Notes: generated by a model from the sequence alone, not told the origin. Shown: positions 1 to 13,887, counted from the stretch's first letter. The stretch: 64,000 nucleotides of DNA from Varroa destructor (GCF_002443255.2 NW_019211460.1:34385952-34449951); one strand, 5' to 3'. Numbers and translations: made by a program.

Positions 1-488
1 ACTGCGTTGTTTTTAATGAACAATCATTTGAACGCACGACGACCGAAGTATTTACAACGGGATTTAAAAATCTGTATGTTGTACTACTTTATTTACATCG
101 AATCACCTTGGGCACAAGTATGACACTATCTAGATGAGGGTTCACTCACTTCAACAAACTGTTTTTGATGTGTGGTTCAATCAGTTGACGCAGATTTTTA
201 TTGATTGAGAACTCTACTATTGATAGCCATGTTTTTATTCGCACTATAAGCTTAACTAAACAAACGTGCGTTGTTAGATTGCATAGATAATTTAAACATC
301 ACACACGTATCTCAACTTCTACTTTAAGGCCTTTCGTTTTTTTATCAAAAGACATTTTACTTCACGAACCTTCCCTGATGAGCTTTATAATTGCGTAAGT
401 ACTAAGCAGAACCATGTAGATCTTATATTGGAAATTTTACAGATAGTTCAACACATTGATAGTTTCTAATATACAATGGATATTTCAG
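1..488. other. AT-rich stretch, no gene seen
   Basis: No supported exon on either strand. It ends with a TTTCAG acceptor-like site that opens the candidate exon starting at 489, so it may be the last intron of a plus-strand gene whose 5' part lies left of the window. Confidence 0.3.
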
Positions 489-822
489 TCCAGATTTGAC
501 TGATAGAGACGAAGCTGAAACCTCCTACAGGTGTGGTCCCACTACGTGTGCCGCTGTTCTGCGGAACAGCAATCCAAGAATTACTATTATGAACGGTAGA
601 AGCCAACGTACGATCTTTTATGCATTAAGCGCCATTAAGCAAACCGAAACAGAACCGATGGATACGAGTGAGCCGTACGTTGCGGGGATGGACATTTATG
701 ATCAGTTTATAGGAGAACCGATGGAGATTGATGGAGAATACAGTACCGACCAGATGGAACTTGACGAGCAATTTGTTATGCCATTTGCGCCTTTTACGGC
801 CATCTCAGTCAAAAATTTTTGA
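489..822 (+). CDS. Candidate 3' terminal exon, acidic tail of an unrecognised protein
   Basis: An open frame follows a TTTCAG acceptor at 483-488 and runs about 110 codons to a TGA at 820-822. There is no convincing ATG at its 5' end, so if real it is a terminal exon entered in phase 2. The N-terminal third carries a Cys-Gly-Pro-rich stretch. The C-terminal half is acidic and Met-rich, with loosely repeated EPMD, EPME and QMELDE blocks, as in disordered tails of nuclear proteins. I do not recognise the family. A faint likeness of its RCGP segment to transglutaminase cores was not followed by any further match. Random open frames of this length do occur in the window, so confidence is low. Confidence 0.3.
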
Positions 823-2701
823 CCAGCCTCGTCCAGGGACTTACTACCTCAACCCATTTTTCTAATCTTCGAATTTTTCTCGGAAAACGTTTGCCTTCAT
901 ACCATGTCTCGATTTGGCGTGTAGGGTATGCGACCTTAGCACTTGTGAGCCGCCCTTAGAGAACTGCACTGAAAATTACGTACGAAAAATAAATTCGACT
1001 GCTGAGCTGCTGTCGGTAAGAATGCCGCGCGAGTCACTCGCGTTGTCGGTAGGGATCCGAATCTATTTTCAAGTAGATTCGTACTTTCGTTATGCTTTTT
1101 TCCTGGTCATCTACTGAAGAAATTTGCCGATGAACACTGTTCTAATCACACTTCACCACATGCCTTGCATTTTGTGGGAACTGATCGAACAACACGTTTG
1201 ACGATGCTGGTGGTAGCGTGCCCACTCTACTTGCATAGTATCTATTTCCCTGATTAGGATGCTGCTATAATAGGCTCATTTCAAAGGCAGCCAGGGCCGG
1301 TTCGTTACAGTTATTTTTATTACTATTATTTTCACGGGATCATAAAATATGCATAGAAGAGAAATTATATACAGGACCGTTATCAACCTAGCAGTAATAT
1401 CAAACTTACATACATCTCTGTCCTATATTGCAGTATTACTGGTTTATACGTATGTAGGAATCGACTGAGATATCGGTTGTATATAGAGCAGTACGAGGAT
1501 CACCTCTCTCTGCCGTTCCTTTGCCCTTTCCATTTCCAGCTTCGTTCTATTCACACTCCACCCCAACCCATCGCTTTTTCCGCGAATGGAGCAGGTGATC
1601 TCCGCCAAGAAATTTCTTGCTATATGGGGCCAGCGCGGCTATAGCTCACGCAGTTTGCATTGAGTCGTGAGGCGAGCGTATTGCGTCACGCCTGGCAGCA
1701 TATCTATTGTTACGGTAGGAGAGATATTTACAGAACGCATAGAATAGAACGAAGGCAATAACAACAACTAGCTTTAGTAAACTACAATGGTGACCGGCTC
1801 GTGGCTGGTGACGCCCAAGCCTTATTCGGTTCACCAACTTTATTCACATTCACAGTGACATCATAGCAATCCAATGTTAAACGTCCCATGAATAACACCA
1901 TAGGCGGCGTATCAGCGTTAACAACATAGCATCACATAAGAACAACAGCGATACCTCTACAGCCATAACGATGAAGGGGAATTCATGAGATCTCACCTCA
2001 TACTTACGACGCACCCGACTTGTGTCTACAAAGCAGCTCTTGGGTCACCTTACGTGTTTTCTCGTTATGCGTTTTCTCATCATCATATCACTATCTGACA
2101 ACATTCTTTCACATGTCACTATCTGACAATATTCGTTCATAAACAATAATTCGCGACAATGGATAACAGTCTTCGTTTTTTTCATCACCTAGTTGTGGCT
2201 TGCGCCCACAAGATGTCATGCATGTAACTGTGCCAAAATACGTGCCACCTAGAACGTTATCATGAAGACCGATGGACTGCTAATTAGCCGAGGAGCGCGC
2301 AGGCGGAACATTTTCTGGGTGGCTCAGTACCCGTTCGCATGGGGAGTAGCGAAAGCGCGTTGCGACTTTATATACCTTTTACACCAGATTTAATCATTTT
2401 CACCACATTTAATGAGGAGTCACTCAGCCAACCAGTTGATGAAAGCCAACGGAGTCTCTGCTCTCTTTAGCTTCGCGATTTATGCAACAACAAGACGGCA
2501 ACTCAATCAGCGTTTACGGTTGCGTCAAGTCACGCACTACGATTCTAGCCATGCAGTAACGGTAGTAGTATTAGCAAATGTAGCGACTACTACACTTTTG
2601 GAAACGACGACGGCTGAAGACATCCTTTCTGTAACTGCTGTTTTGACTGTTAATGAAGATCAATCACCAATCACAGTCTGTACCAGGACCGTGTTGTTTC
2701 A
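823..2701. other. Intergenic DNA between the acidic exon and the 3' end of EFL1
   Basis: Several 60-70 codon open frames are present but none has splice or family support. Two ATTAAA-type signals on the minus strand near 2390 and 2410 lie about 300 bases past the EFL1 stop and are the likeliest poly(A) signals for that gene. Confidence 0.35.
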
Positions 2702-5700
2702 TTATTTCTTCTTGCTAAGAGTTCGTTGTTTTTCGGCATGTTCGACAACATGCTCTTTCACTTTGAGACCTTTACGCCGACGCACCTGTTAATGAGCGTA
2801 AAGAGTAACATTTAGATGCACTAGAAGCTGATATCAAGCATACTCATCTACAGCTATCTAGAATCCTATTGGAACAACTGCTCTGTCATGCCTTGATACC
2901 TGCTTTTGTGTCTCGATCTTATGCCGTGGTCAGGTAACTGACATATAGACATCGCGATTGGCAACCTCAAGCACCAGCCAAAAAATTTCTACAAATCAAC
3001 TATTATTGATTAGGTGTATGTAATAATGTATTTAGCATAATGACTGTTAAATACATTATTCTACACCAATACTTTGCTATAATAACGTATTTGATATAGA
3101 TACGCTCGTATGTATGCCCCGTTCCTCGTCAACAAGTCGGACACTGTTTGGACAATACGTCATAACGACCAACAGTTTGCGAACGCTGAAATTTTATCAT
3201 GATAACGTACATTTAGATCCCACAGCTTCGCAAATAATTAGCGATCTTACAGTTACAGCGTAAATGGATGATTAAGATAATTTAGTTAGAGCATAAATGG
3301 ATGATTAAGATAATTTAGTTACAGCATAAATGGATGATAAATGGATGATTAAGATAATTTATTATTATATAAAAGAAACTGCTACATGAATCAAAAATAC
3401 ACACCTGGTTCATGTACTTCATTGCACGGTTTTCCGAATCGGCTTTTTCTCCGAAATGTAGCAGCTCTTCTTCGGTGTTCGGCACCCAAAAAGGATCGAC
3501 ATCAATTAGCTCCCAGTGGCTGAAGAACAGTTGCGGCTGAGCTAAACCGCTTGTTTGTTTGCGCATTTCGTCGGCCAACCGGAAGCTTTCAATGACCGGT
3601 AACACTGCTCGGACTTCAAAGGATGAGCTACCCTCGATGAGGTCGCCAGATGTTACGCGGCCATGTCGTCGTGCAACAACGGAATACATTTTTCGCAAAG
3701 CCTCCGCCGTGACTCCTATTGTGCATTCATACATAGCAGCCATTAAGCGCTGTGGCTGAATCTGCAATCAAGCGGAAGCAGGTTGACTACGGTATAAAAT
3801 CCAGTCAACAGAGATACCAATAAAGATATATACGAATAATATCTGGAATAATATCTGAATCAACGTAACGGTCCCTTAAATATTCTAACCTGAAAAGCTT
3901 TGCGACAAGCATCTTTGACTGTAGCCATAATTTGTCCTGATAGAGGTCCATATGGGGAGCTTGCGTCTTCGCTGCTACTGACAATCTCCCATTCTGAAAC
4001 CACAAATGCCACACCGCGCAACGGTTCCTCGCATAATGGCCCCGCTAGAGTGGCAAGCTGAAACCCAGACACGACGTTGCTCTCCAACAACTGCCGCTCA
4101 CCCAGGCTTTTATCGACAGTTTCCCAATAGCTAACCTGAAAATTGATTTGGAAACACGAATTAACTGTGTGTACTGTAAAGAGCAAACTATGCTAAACTG
4201 CAAAAACCACAGTTCCTACAACGCTATCCCGATTTATTGCAAACTTCCACATTTTATATGGTTGTACGACAAAACCAATCAGCGAAAATTATTTTCAAAA
4301 TTGATCTCTTGATATCTTTTCTACAGTTTTTAACTATTTACATTGTGTGCGCAGCCCTAAAAAAAATTAATTTTTTTATCTGTTGAATATTCGCTAGTCT
4401 ACCCAATAACGAAGATTGGTATTTTTAAACTTACTGGGAAATCTTTGACGGCATTAATGAGCACATTCGGTCCACATTTTTTCGGGCCAAAACTCCAGAT
4501 TTGTTCGACATCAAAATTTTTCCACAGGTCGATATCAGATTCACCAAACGTCTTTTGAAGCTTTTCCCGAAACATTTTCACTCTCTCTGTAAGCTGGCAG
4601 CCAATTTCTGAGTTATTTTCTCGCTCTTTTTTCTTAGCTTGATCAAACTTTTTCAATAAAGATGTCTCCAAATCCAGCAGGGATGCTATTGTTTCTGGAA
4701 GAGGCAGCGCCTTGATAGTGAGGAAACTCTGTTTGGAAGCTGTGAATAAAGTTACGCTTCGGTCGGGATTAATTGTCTTATCTCCATCATCCTCTTTAAT
4801 TGTTAGCCTATTTGAAATATCAATCACCTCATTAACCATGTCGGTTTTTGGAGGTTCGACGACAGTCTCGCGGAAGGCAACAATAGGTTCAGAGACTGTC
4901 ACGTCGATTTTGGCAAATCGCTCCTTTAGATCTAACAGGCAACGTTCAAGATGTACTTCTCCCGCCGTTATCAGAACGTGCTCCCCGGTTTCCTGTAGAA
5001 TCACCTGTACGCACGGATCAGCTTGGTTGAGTAATTTCATGCCGTGAATAAGTTTAGGCATATCTTGAAGATTCTTCGGCTCAAGCGCTACCCTCAAAAT
5101 AGGAGCAACGGGCGACGTTAGGTCAGTAAATGCTGGACACATCACGCTGCTACTCAGGGTCGCGTACTTTGCAACGTGTTGCTCTAACAGTCCACCAATA
5201 CCAAGAATGTTTCCAGCAGGTACTTCGTTTATGGCCGCGAGTTCTTTTCCCATAAGCAGATACAGTCGATCAATTGTTATGCGAGTTACATGCTCGTCAG
5301 CTTGGAGGTCTTTCAGTGTCCGCTTTTGGTCCACTTGGAGTGTGGGATTCTGTTACAACAAATTAAGATTTTCGTTACCTTTCACCGTATTGTTTACAAA
5401 TTGCTGGTCTCCTAGAAATTGTTGATTGTTAAATCACGGAAGATAATGATCCAACAAAATGCAGGTCAGCATTCTTTATTTTACGATTGCATAAATAAAG
5501 CTAAAAGATACCTTAGTCAAGAAAGTTCGTGGATCGTGCTTTGGTCCCAGGACGTAAAGCTCAGTTCCTATTCTCAGTGTTCCACTGAAGACTCTGGCAA
5601 AGCCCACAAAAACTGTTGTGTTTTCGTTCTCCTCGAGAGACTCTGTTAGATGGCTTTTAGTTTCTTCATCTAACTTTTCATCTAATGGTTTTTCGCAATC

Positions 5701-5785
5701 TGAAACTTATTGAAAATTCAATAACACTATAACTGCGAGGAATATAAATTCGCTCATTTATTACAGCAAGAAAACTCCCTGGTTG

Positions 5786-5832
<47 letters not shown>

Positions 5833-8800
5833 TTAAAGAGAGAACAACCGAAACGTCTATTTCATTCAAATTTCAGAACGGAGCCTAAAATTTCATTTCC
5901 AGATTATTCAAGCACCTTGTTTAGTCGACTCATCATTTTGCTCTATTTTCTGTGATTTGAGTTCAAGCCTTCGTTTTGCCTCAGTACGTCTCTCGGCCAT
6001 TTCTTGAGTCGTCAGCTGTATGGGCCTGTATTCCGGCAATGAGGCTTTATCGACAGCGAACATCTTTGACACAAACAAAATCACTGGAGCATTTGTGGAT
6101 GGGTCACCGACGCGCAAAGCTGAAAGTAAGACGAAGCAATACATAAGAAGTTAAGTATCAGAGGTACTATTGCGCGCAGGTCAGCCTACTCAGAGAGCTT
6201 GAACTCTATAAGAACTGTGATTCCCATTTACAACTATTTACGATCAGAATTGTAGAATAAACTATGCATACAATTGAGTTTGAACCAGGGACTCACCATT
6301 TTTCATAGTAACAGAGTCTTCAGGAAGATCTTGAGTATCGTTAAGGTTAAGAATTTGATTCACTCGCTGCTCTGGCATTTCGCCGGGTGGTGAAACACAT
6401 TGGCACACCATACTGAGTACGGTTCGCGACAAAGGAAGCCATGCACTCATCATGGCACGAACTTTTACGCGAGGATCAGTCTGGCGTAAATCTCGAGCTT
6501 GCAGCTTTACTCCTAATGAAGTGCACATCTTCTCTAATGCCTCGTTGTCCCTAACGAGAGGCGAGGTGAATAGATATTATGTTATGGTGCTACAATTATA
6601 TTTGCCTTACTCATTATTTAATAAGAGAAGTGTCTGTAGATATAACAGACGAAGGGCCTTCAGTGACCATAGCACTAAGACCTTGTTTTAAGAAGCGTTG
6701 TTATTACGGTTTATCTCCTCTAGCAGAATATCCTAAACCATAAACAAAATTACTACAAATTACTGATTTTTTTTATAGCGATAGGGACTAAGAGAAAAAC
6801 ACAGCTATATACCGTTAACTCACCTTTTAATGCAGATAGCTTCATAGGCATCAAATATGGGTTGGAGAACTAGCTGCACAAACAGTGGTTTTTTGGCTTT
6901 AGCCTGGGCACCTTTTTGGATTTTCCTTGCTTTCATATTAAGACAAAAGTCGCCCCAAAGTGTTCGTCGCAACATTTCGTATCGAGTACGCAATTTTACC
7001 GAGTAAATTCTAGCAAAGTCCTCAATTGAAAAGCCCCAGCCGTCCATGGCAGAGGTAAACACAACGTTACCACTGGCAGGATCGAAGTATAATGTAGAAT
7101 CATCAATATCGTCAAGACGGGCATCCCAGTCGTATATCTGCGACAAGAAAACCATTGGTCCTTTTATTATTTGTAGATGTTAAAATATTCCACGAGTTAT
7201 AATATTCACGATTTACTACATTAATTTTCTTATAAGCTCGAAGGTTTAGAATTCAATACTGAACTTCATTTGTAATCTAGTCTGGGGCACCTACCTCTGA
7301 CTCGCTGGTTACACAATTTCCTTGATCTTTAACTTCTGTATCGTCCTGACGTAAGCCAATTCTCTCAAGAGCCGTTTTGGTAAACATTTCGCCGGTAACA
7401 GCGTTCACCTGTTCGAGAACCTGTTGTAGCCGTACATATGCGTCAAGTGGGGTCATTTGTTTCTCGAGGATCAATCGATCAATCTTGTTTAATACTAGAA
7501 CGGGACGTAGTTGCTCACGGTAAATCAACTCCAAGGCTACCTTTGTTTGGGCACAAACTCCTGTTTTGTTAAAACAACAATGATATAACAAAAAGTAAAA
7601 TTAGCACCTATATGTGCGCTCTAACAATTTTGAACCAATCATACAATCAAAATTAGGATTTAGTAAAACAGTAATATTATCACTGAAGATGTTGTTAGTT
7701 TTTAAGTGTGCCGCTCTACATTATAACTGTAAGCTTATTTTAGTAGACTATGCGCTCGTATTTATCGCTTCGAAATAAATAGATCATGACAGAGTGCGAC
7801 TGACCTTCAATAACATCAACAACTACAATTGCGGCATCGCAAAGTCGGATAGCCGTTGTTACTTCGGAGGTGAAGTCTACATGTCCTGGTGAGTCAATGA
7901 GATTGACGAGATACTCCTTTTTGCTGCCTGTTTCCAGGGCAAAGTGCAGAGAAATGGCGGACGACTTCATGGTAATTCCACGTTCCTGTTCATCCCACCT
8001 CGAATCCAGATAACGGACCTTTTTCAGAGAATTCAAGTTATTTGCGAACAGAACAATATGATAATTCTTTGATTCGCTCTTGAAGAAAAGTCGCAAACGT
8101 AACATAGGGCTTAAAGCGAACTTCTTTCGATACAGCCTACAAACCCATGGATGTCTCTATGGGTTAAATTAATCTATCTTTCATGAATGTACGAAGTCTA
8201 TTTCAATTATTAAACGAGTAAATTGGGAAAAAATGATTACTGCTCGCTATAATATATACGAAATCTACACTTGGGATAGATTTTAAAAGTGCACCACTAG
8301 AAGAAACAAACCTTCCCTGCCATCCTCTGAGAAATGATTCCATTGCTGGCAACCAGTGAATCTGCCAACGTAGTCTTCCCTGTTCAGTCCAATAGAAACA
8401 GACTTTTTTAGCTTTTTAGAATGCGATGTTTCGTTTAATTTCTGCAGATTAATTATATCTGTAATAACCCTTAACAAAAGACATCTTGAATACTCTCATA
8501 TCTTCGTCTACATTGACACACGGAATAATGTAGAAAAAAATTAATTATGTCATCGAATTCTTTGTGCTTAATAAATCACCTTATTAAAGGGTGGCATATT
8601 ATCCAGTATTTTTCCTCTATTCTCAATAATTTTCAGTTAAATTGATGTTTTTTTAACTAGTCACTATAGCAACGAGTAAGACGTTATCAGAATATTGAAA
8701 CTGCACAAATTACCTAGTATCTATTTAAATACACAATTGTGCAGAGACTTTATAACTGAAAATGTCTGATAAAATAAAAACGGACGTAAAAATATAACAG

Positions 8801-9043
8801 ATAAAAAAAAGACGTAAAAACTAAAAAGCGGTTCAGCCTTTTCTCCTATCGCATCTTGAAAAATAACTTAATTTATACAAATGACATGATTTTTTTCTTT
8901 AATTAAATTCTAACTTGATATATTCTCCTAAATTCCCCGAACTTACCGTGATCGACGTGGGCCAGAATGCAAACATTTCGAATATTTTCAGTTTTCTTTT
9001 GAAGCTGCTCTAACAGTTGGAGTGGCGTTTTCTGTCGCGACAT
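2702..9043 (-). CDS. EFL1: Elongation factor-like GTPase 1 (60S subunit maturation)
   Basis: Cytosolic EF-2-like GTPase that, in the known family, works with SBDS to release eIF6 from pre-60S ribosomes. Twelve exons give 1068 codons plus stop: 8947-9043, 8312-8379, 7805-8018, 7295-7560, 6824-7137, 6297-6550, 5916-6119, 5512-5699, 4435-5349, 3890-4135, 3405-3761 and 2702-2785. All introns are GT-AG and every junction keeps frame. G1 (AHVDHGKTTLAD) spans the exon 1/2 junction near residues 27-36. Switch I ERGIT is at 67-71, G3 DSPGHVDF at 97-104 and G4 NKID at 151-154. EF-G domain III-V signatures follow, such as [22 protein letters not shown], and [10 protein letters not shown] with [10 protein letters not shown] in exon 11. 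The last exon encodes the conserved RRRKGL and HAEKQRTLS tail. The start is the first ATG ahead of the G domain. The human protein is about 1120 aa; the acidic insertions are shorter here. Confidence 0.97.
3013..3067. repeat. Inverted repeat in the last EFL1 intron
   Basis: Arms at 3013-3034 and 3048-3067 pair over 20 bases (GGTGTA...AATAATGTATTTA) with a two-base bulge, around a 13-base loop. It could be the remnant of a small foldback element or simply an RNA hairpin in the EFL1 pre-mRNA. Confidence 0.6.
3253..3360. repeat. 33-bp tandem repeat, three copies
   Basis: Units start at 3253, 3286 and 3319 with the core AAATGGATGATTAAGATAAT. The third copy has an internal duplication of GATAAATG. 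It lies inside EFL1 intron 11 close to the exon 11 donor at 3404. Confidence 0.85.
5789..5831. repeat. (AT)n microsatellite in EFL1 intron 7
   Basis: About 21 uninterrupted AT units between exon 7 (ends 5916) and exon 8 (begins 5699). Length is probably polymorphic. Confidence 0.95.
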
Positions 9044-11190
9044 GTCTAAGCAGTTGCTTCTTATTAAATATCACAGACGATTGCGGGAATACTGTGGCCC
9101 AAAACAACAATCAGGTAACAACAATAAAGAGACACTTTATAACGGAGTCTACACTACGCACACTATATCGAACAACAACAAGGCACAAATAAACGTAATT
9201 TAGCACCGGCACGTGGTATGTACTCATACCCTGGCACTGAACGCTACTCTCGAAAGCCGCAAGACCCTAAAAATTGCATCCCTAAGTCAACTCCTGTGTT
9301 TTGCCATTCGCTGATCACCTGAGAGAGGGCGTTTCGGTTCTATGGCGGGTCATTTTAAAATAGGGAGACAACAAAAAAGAAGTTCCCATTCACATAAATC
9401 AAGGCTTTGATCATAGCAATTAAAGTTCGTCTTTAGATGCCTTCTGTTAACAGATCTCGTGACATTTTTTGATTGCATTCCCTCCTCCGCTATGGGTTTT
9501 GCTAGTTTTTAACTGACTCTGATCAGCTAAAGGTATTCTAGTAAATTATTTGGAAGAAATGCTTCTTTATAAAATAAACCGTTTTTCAAGCTGACTTTTA
9601 CCCAGTGGAGTATTTACGACACGGAATGAACTATAATTACCACAGCGTCTTATTGAATCGTACAGGGTAGGAGAGTGAGCCATCATTTAGGCCGATATAC
9701 ATCTTCTTTCCGAATTAAATACATAAATGATTTTAATACATTGTAGCAAAAAATATATACAGTCACATCACCTCTTTGTATGACTAATCAGCATACTAGC
9801 TTGTTTTAGATTAGGACTTCTGTTATTTTTAAACATGACGAAAACGAGAAGCAGTGAAACATGAAAAGCGCTTTTTAAAATTTCTTCTTTTTTTTAGTCG
9901 ATAGATATCTATTTCTTATATTTAGCCGACTCTATCCCTGATATATATACATACATATCTGTGACTGTCTCTCTATCCGTCCGAAAATACGGTCCATTCA
10001 TTATCGACACACCCATATTTGATGTAAAGCGTAAATTACATACACAGCAGAGCTGATGCAAAAAATATATCTTCCGACTGGAACAATCCTACTATGAGGC
10101 ACAGAAACCTGAAAAAGGGGTGTTTGCTTTGCCGCGACAGGAACATAGATACGTGTACTGTCCTGTTTGGCAGTTGATAGCACTCTATAGGCAAAAAGAA
10201 CTACCCAGTGTACGACACAGTGTAGCATTTTCTATAAAGATTGCAACTTCCAGCAAAATAAAGTAGTGAGTTTCAGTGAAGCAGAGAAAAATAAATTTAT
10301 TTGGGTGGTTCAGAACTATCCTATCTTGACCAAACGTTGTACTACTCAGTCATCGGTGAATCCTTGAGGAATAACTATAGGAAATAAACAAAGCTGTAGT
10401 TATGTACGCAATGGATGCCAAATTTTCAACTTATCTATATTCTTTTTAAATGACAAATATACAAATTAGTATATTATTTACAAATTGTAGTTATATATTT
10501 TGAAACGTTAACAAGCGTAGACTAGAGGATTTATGGGAGTGAAATTAACTGATTTAGAAATAGATTATATTATTCGAAGTTACAAAAACAATTACACGTA
10601 CGTATAAAGGACTAGGTCGAAAACTACTGCTTATTATTGTGTCACGTGTTTAAGTATAGTTAATTTAAAGACGCAGTGCGAATATAACATGAGTCATTTT
10701 TATTACTCCACAGATAATTTGTCACAACGAGCACGCAAAACGCTACTCTCAGCAATTAAGTTTCGATCGTAACCGGGTCGCTACTATCTGAATGAAATTT
10801 GGAAAGCTGGTCAATACATACGAAGCCAAGTCTAAATGATCACAGACAATTAGAATAAACAATTTTCGTAAAGCTATCTTAGTGGTTAACACATGTGAAG
10901 ACTTAATGACAAAAAAGGTCCAAATATTCGTGTTAACCGTCTGTTAGAAATCGTTCGGATATGAAGATAATACACAAAAAACCTATTACAGATTTAAAGG
11001 TGCAAGATTTTTTCCGTGAATCCAGCAGAACCTGTAGAAAAATTTTTTTCTCAAATAGGCTGCTGTTTCATTCCCTTGCTACTACGCATTATCCCTTATT
11101 CTAGTGGCCTACGAATTTGCGGGCAATGTTAAGAAAGCTTGATATGCTCGATTGATTCTGTGTCTATATTGCCACCACATCCTACAAGCT
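9044..11190. other. EFL1 upstream region and AT-rich intergenic DNA
   Basis: The first ~250 bases above the EFL1 start are the likely 5' UTR and promoter. The rest is AT-rich; I see no exon with splice or family support on either strand. Confidence 0.4.
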
Positions 11191-13198
11191 CTAAAGCACT
11201 AGTTTGCAGCTTTGTGTATTAGGGAAATTATTAAGAGTGAGAGACGTTTCATTCAGGAGCTTAAGGATGCGCGGTATATGCTGATTCAGGTCACTCGTAT
11301 AACCACCCTCCTGATATGCGGTGTTCATGAGGTCGAGAATAGCGTCAGTATTCCGCCGGTAACTCGGTAACTGCGATAGAAATCCCTGCAAAAATCAGAG
11401 GTAAAGACATGTTTCTAACTACCCCATCCGCCATTCGCCTCATTAATCTGGCTTGTCGACCAAACGAGCTTGTCGAAAGCTCTACCTCTAGTTGTATCAT
11501 TTTTTATAATTCTGATTTCGTTTTTAGCATTCGTCAGATATTGTGTACCTACAGGGGTGCAAGCATTTCATCATAGGGTAGTTCCGTTGGCTCTCCTTTA
11601 AAATCTCAGAAGTGAACAATAGCCTGGTCAAATAATCGCCAGAACGTCTCCTCCTAAAAAAGTTTTTTAGCTGAGAAAAGTATTTCGTGAGTATCTATCT
11701 AGAGCTGAACCTGAATGGAGAATATGATACTGCAAATTCTGATGGGAGCCCTGCAATGATACATGCTTACACACCACCTATATATGAATCAAAAAGTCGT
11801 AAAGGAAATAAAGATTCATTGCCATAAACGAACATCATTAAATATTTAAAACTGGACTGCTCACCCCGTTGTAATTTATTTATTTTTGACGTTTCAAGTG
11901 CCATGGGATACTTGCCTTTTTTGAGCAAAACTGTTTCTTTAGAATGACATTTTGTTCCACGTAGAATTGACTCTTCCATATATTATACATAAGGTGATTA
12001 AAAGGTTACGCTAACATAACATTAATAATTAATGCAACAACGTTATTATAGGCCCTTATGAGCGCCTAAGGTTAGATCACTTTCAATCGAATTATTTCAT
12101 AATAGAAGAATAAACAGTTCAAGAGTTAATTTTTTTTAACTATGTGCCTTATAAGTAACGAATACAATTGGTAAGTCTAGCGTTTCCTCTATTGGTTGTT
12201 TCAGAAAACACTGTAGTTCCTCGTGAACCTCAGCGGTTGGCTTGAGGACAAACATAGTATTTGCATCGCAAAAGATATCTAAAGAATTATGTCATATTAC
12301 CTAAGCCTAGTGGGTAATGTATTTGCTTATTAATTTGAGAGACACGCTATGGTGTAGGTTGGAACCCAGGCATAGACAGACATCATTTCGTGCTGGCCAT
12401 CTGGTAGAATACCTAACGGTAATACTGGGCTTAAAACTCGAGACGTAGAGGTTATTTAAGCCTAACTTAGTAGATGTGTAGACATCCTATTTTGCAAAAA
12501 AAAGTGTTTCAAGGGCCTCAGTGGTTTCACTACGTACGAAAATCACTTAGCCCATTGTGCATTGAAATAAGCGCATACACGGTTTTCGTACTTTGCGAAA
12601 GTCGATTTATGTCTTTAAGGAATTTACATTAATACCAGCACAAGTAACCTACGGGAAAAACACAGACGACATAATTTTTGTACTGCAAGTCAGATTGTAG
12701 CTCAGGGAGAAGTTTTTCACTAATGCAATTCATCATTTTTCTTGCTATCACAGACAATGTCTTTTTAATATAGGAAAACAGAGAATGAATTGCGGCAAAT
12801 GCAAGAATATATGCAATGGGGTAGTTACCGCAATGATTTGCCAATGTTGCTTGTAGGGCAAACCAGGACTAACTTTAGCTTATATAACATATAATGCTTG
12901 CGACAGCGGGTTACAATATATGCGCCAAAATGTTGAATGCAATATGACGCACGTTCCCAATTTCGTTAGTGGTTTTATGTGTGACCTTTATTGGGTGAAC
13001 AGCATCCATTCTAAACAGTACTGGGCTGGAACGAGAGCCTTGAAACTGCCCAGAGTGGTAACCGACTAACCGACTCTGACTCCTGGAGGAATATAAAACA
13101 GGATGGCAAAAATGTAATCAAGAACTGTAGAAATCATATTAGCGTCTACGCCTAATAGAATGATGCCATTCATAGTACTATCGATTATGTCCAGGTGT
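11191..13198 (-). CDS. Candidate exons of an unrecognised split gene
   Basis: Several minus-strand segments look coding and carry splice sites. They are 13071-13198 (after TTTTTCCAG, ending at GTTAGT, 42 residues rich in Ile and Leu), 12653-12849 (phase-compatible with it, ending at GTAGGT), about 12130-12278 (after TTCTTTAG), 11553-11653 (after TTTTTTAG, ending at GTAGGT) and 11191-11385 (after TTTTTGCAG, 64 codons then TAG). The first two join in phase; I could not join the later ones without a phase clash, and 11553-11653 has an in-frame TGA at 11606-11608. The translation is helical, with no family I know. It may be the 3' part of the same transcription unit as the exons at 17.2-17.6 kb, or a decayed copy, or chance open frames. 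Confidence 0.27.
12300..12378 (+). repeat. tRNA-like / SINE-head-like fragment
   Basis: An A-box-like AGTGGGTAATG is followed about 50 bases later by a B-box-like GGTTGGAACCC. The acceptor stem and anticodon arm do not fold cleanly, so this is not a working tRNA. A similar layout (AGAGACA then a B-box-like GTTTGAATCC) recurs near 53.97-54.01 kb. Confidence 0.25.
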
Positions 13199-13887
13199 CT
13201 GGAAAAATGCCTTTTTGCCTAGTCGAGTTCGTTCGACGCGAATAAGTCTTTCTTCGCTATTTGAATTACAGTCATGTTTAGGTGATGTTTACGCAAGTAG
13301 TCGAGCATTCACTATCGTTGTATGACTGTAGGGCATATTGTATGTGACTTTTCTCTAAGTAAAATAAACGGTGTCGATTTGAATTCTTAATTAATATGGT
13401 AGAGGTAGGTGGGAAATCACTTATCATGGCTAGTAATGATACCAGTGGTTATAGCATATATTACCTATACAACTAAAGCAAGCGCAAAATAATAAAAACG
13501 AACGTACGTATCTCACCAGAGGCTCAGTGGCATCAGAGCTTGCGGCATAAGAGATCGGGCGTCATGCTGCATCCTGCAGATTAGACTTCGTTAGAGAATT
13601 CGGGTAGGAACGAACGAAAAGACACGTTTCCTTATTTCTTATTATGATCTATGCCTGTCACGCAGTATACAGGAAACAAACTACATGATAAACACTAGAT
13701 GAAGCTTTGTGGATGCAGCTGATTAAAGTAATTTCATTTACTCTTTACAGACCTGTCACATCACTGTAGCAATTTCGGGACAGCCATTTATTTACCACTA
13801 GCGTTCCCATATACGATTTCTTTAGAGATGGTATCGAAGTAAATCGGCAATGGGATATACTTAGACGATAGTTGCCTTTTTTGGGGC

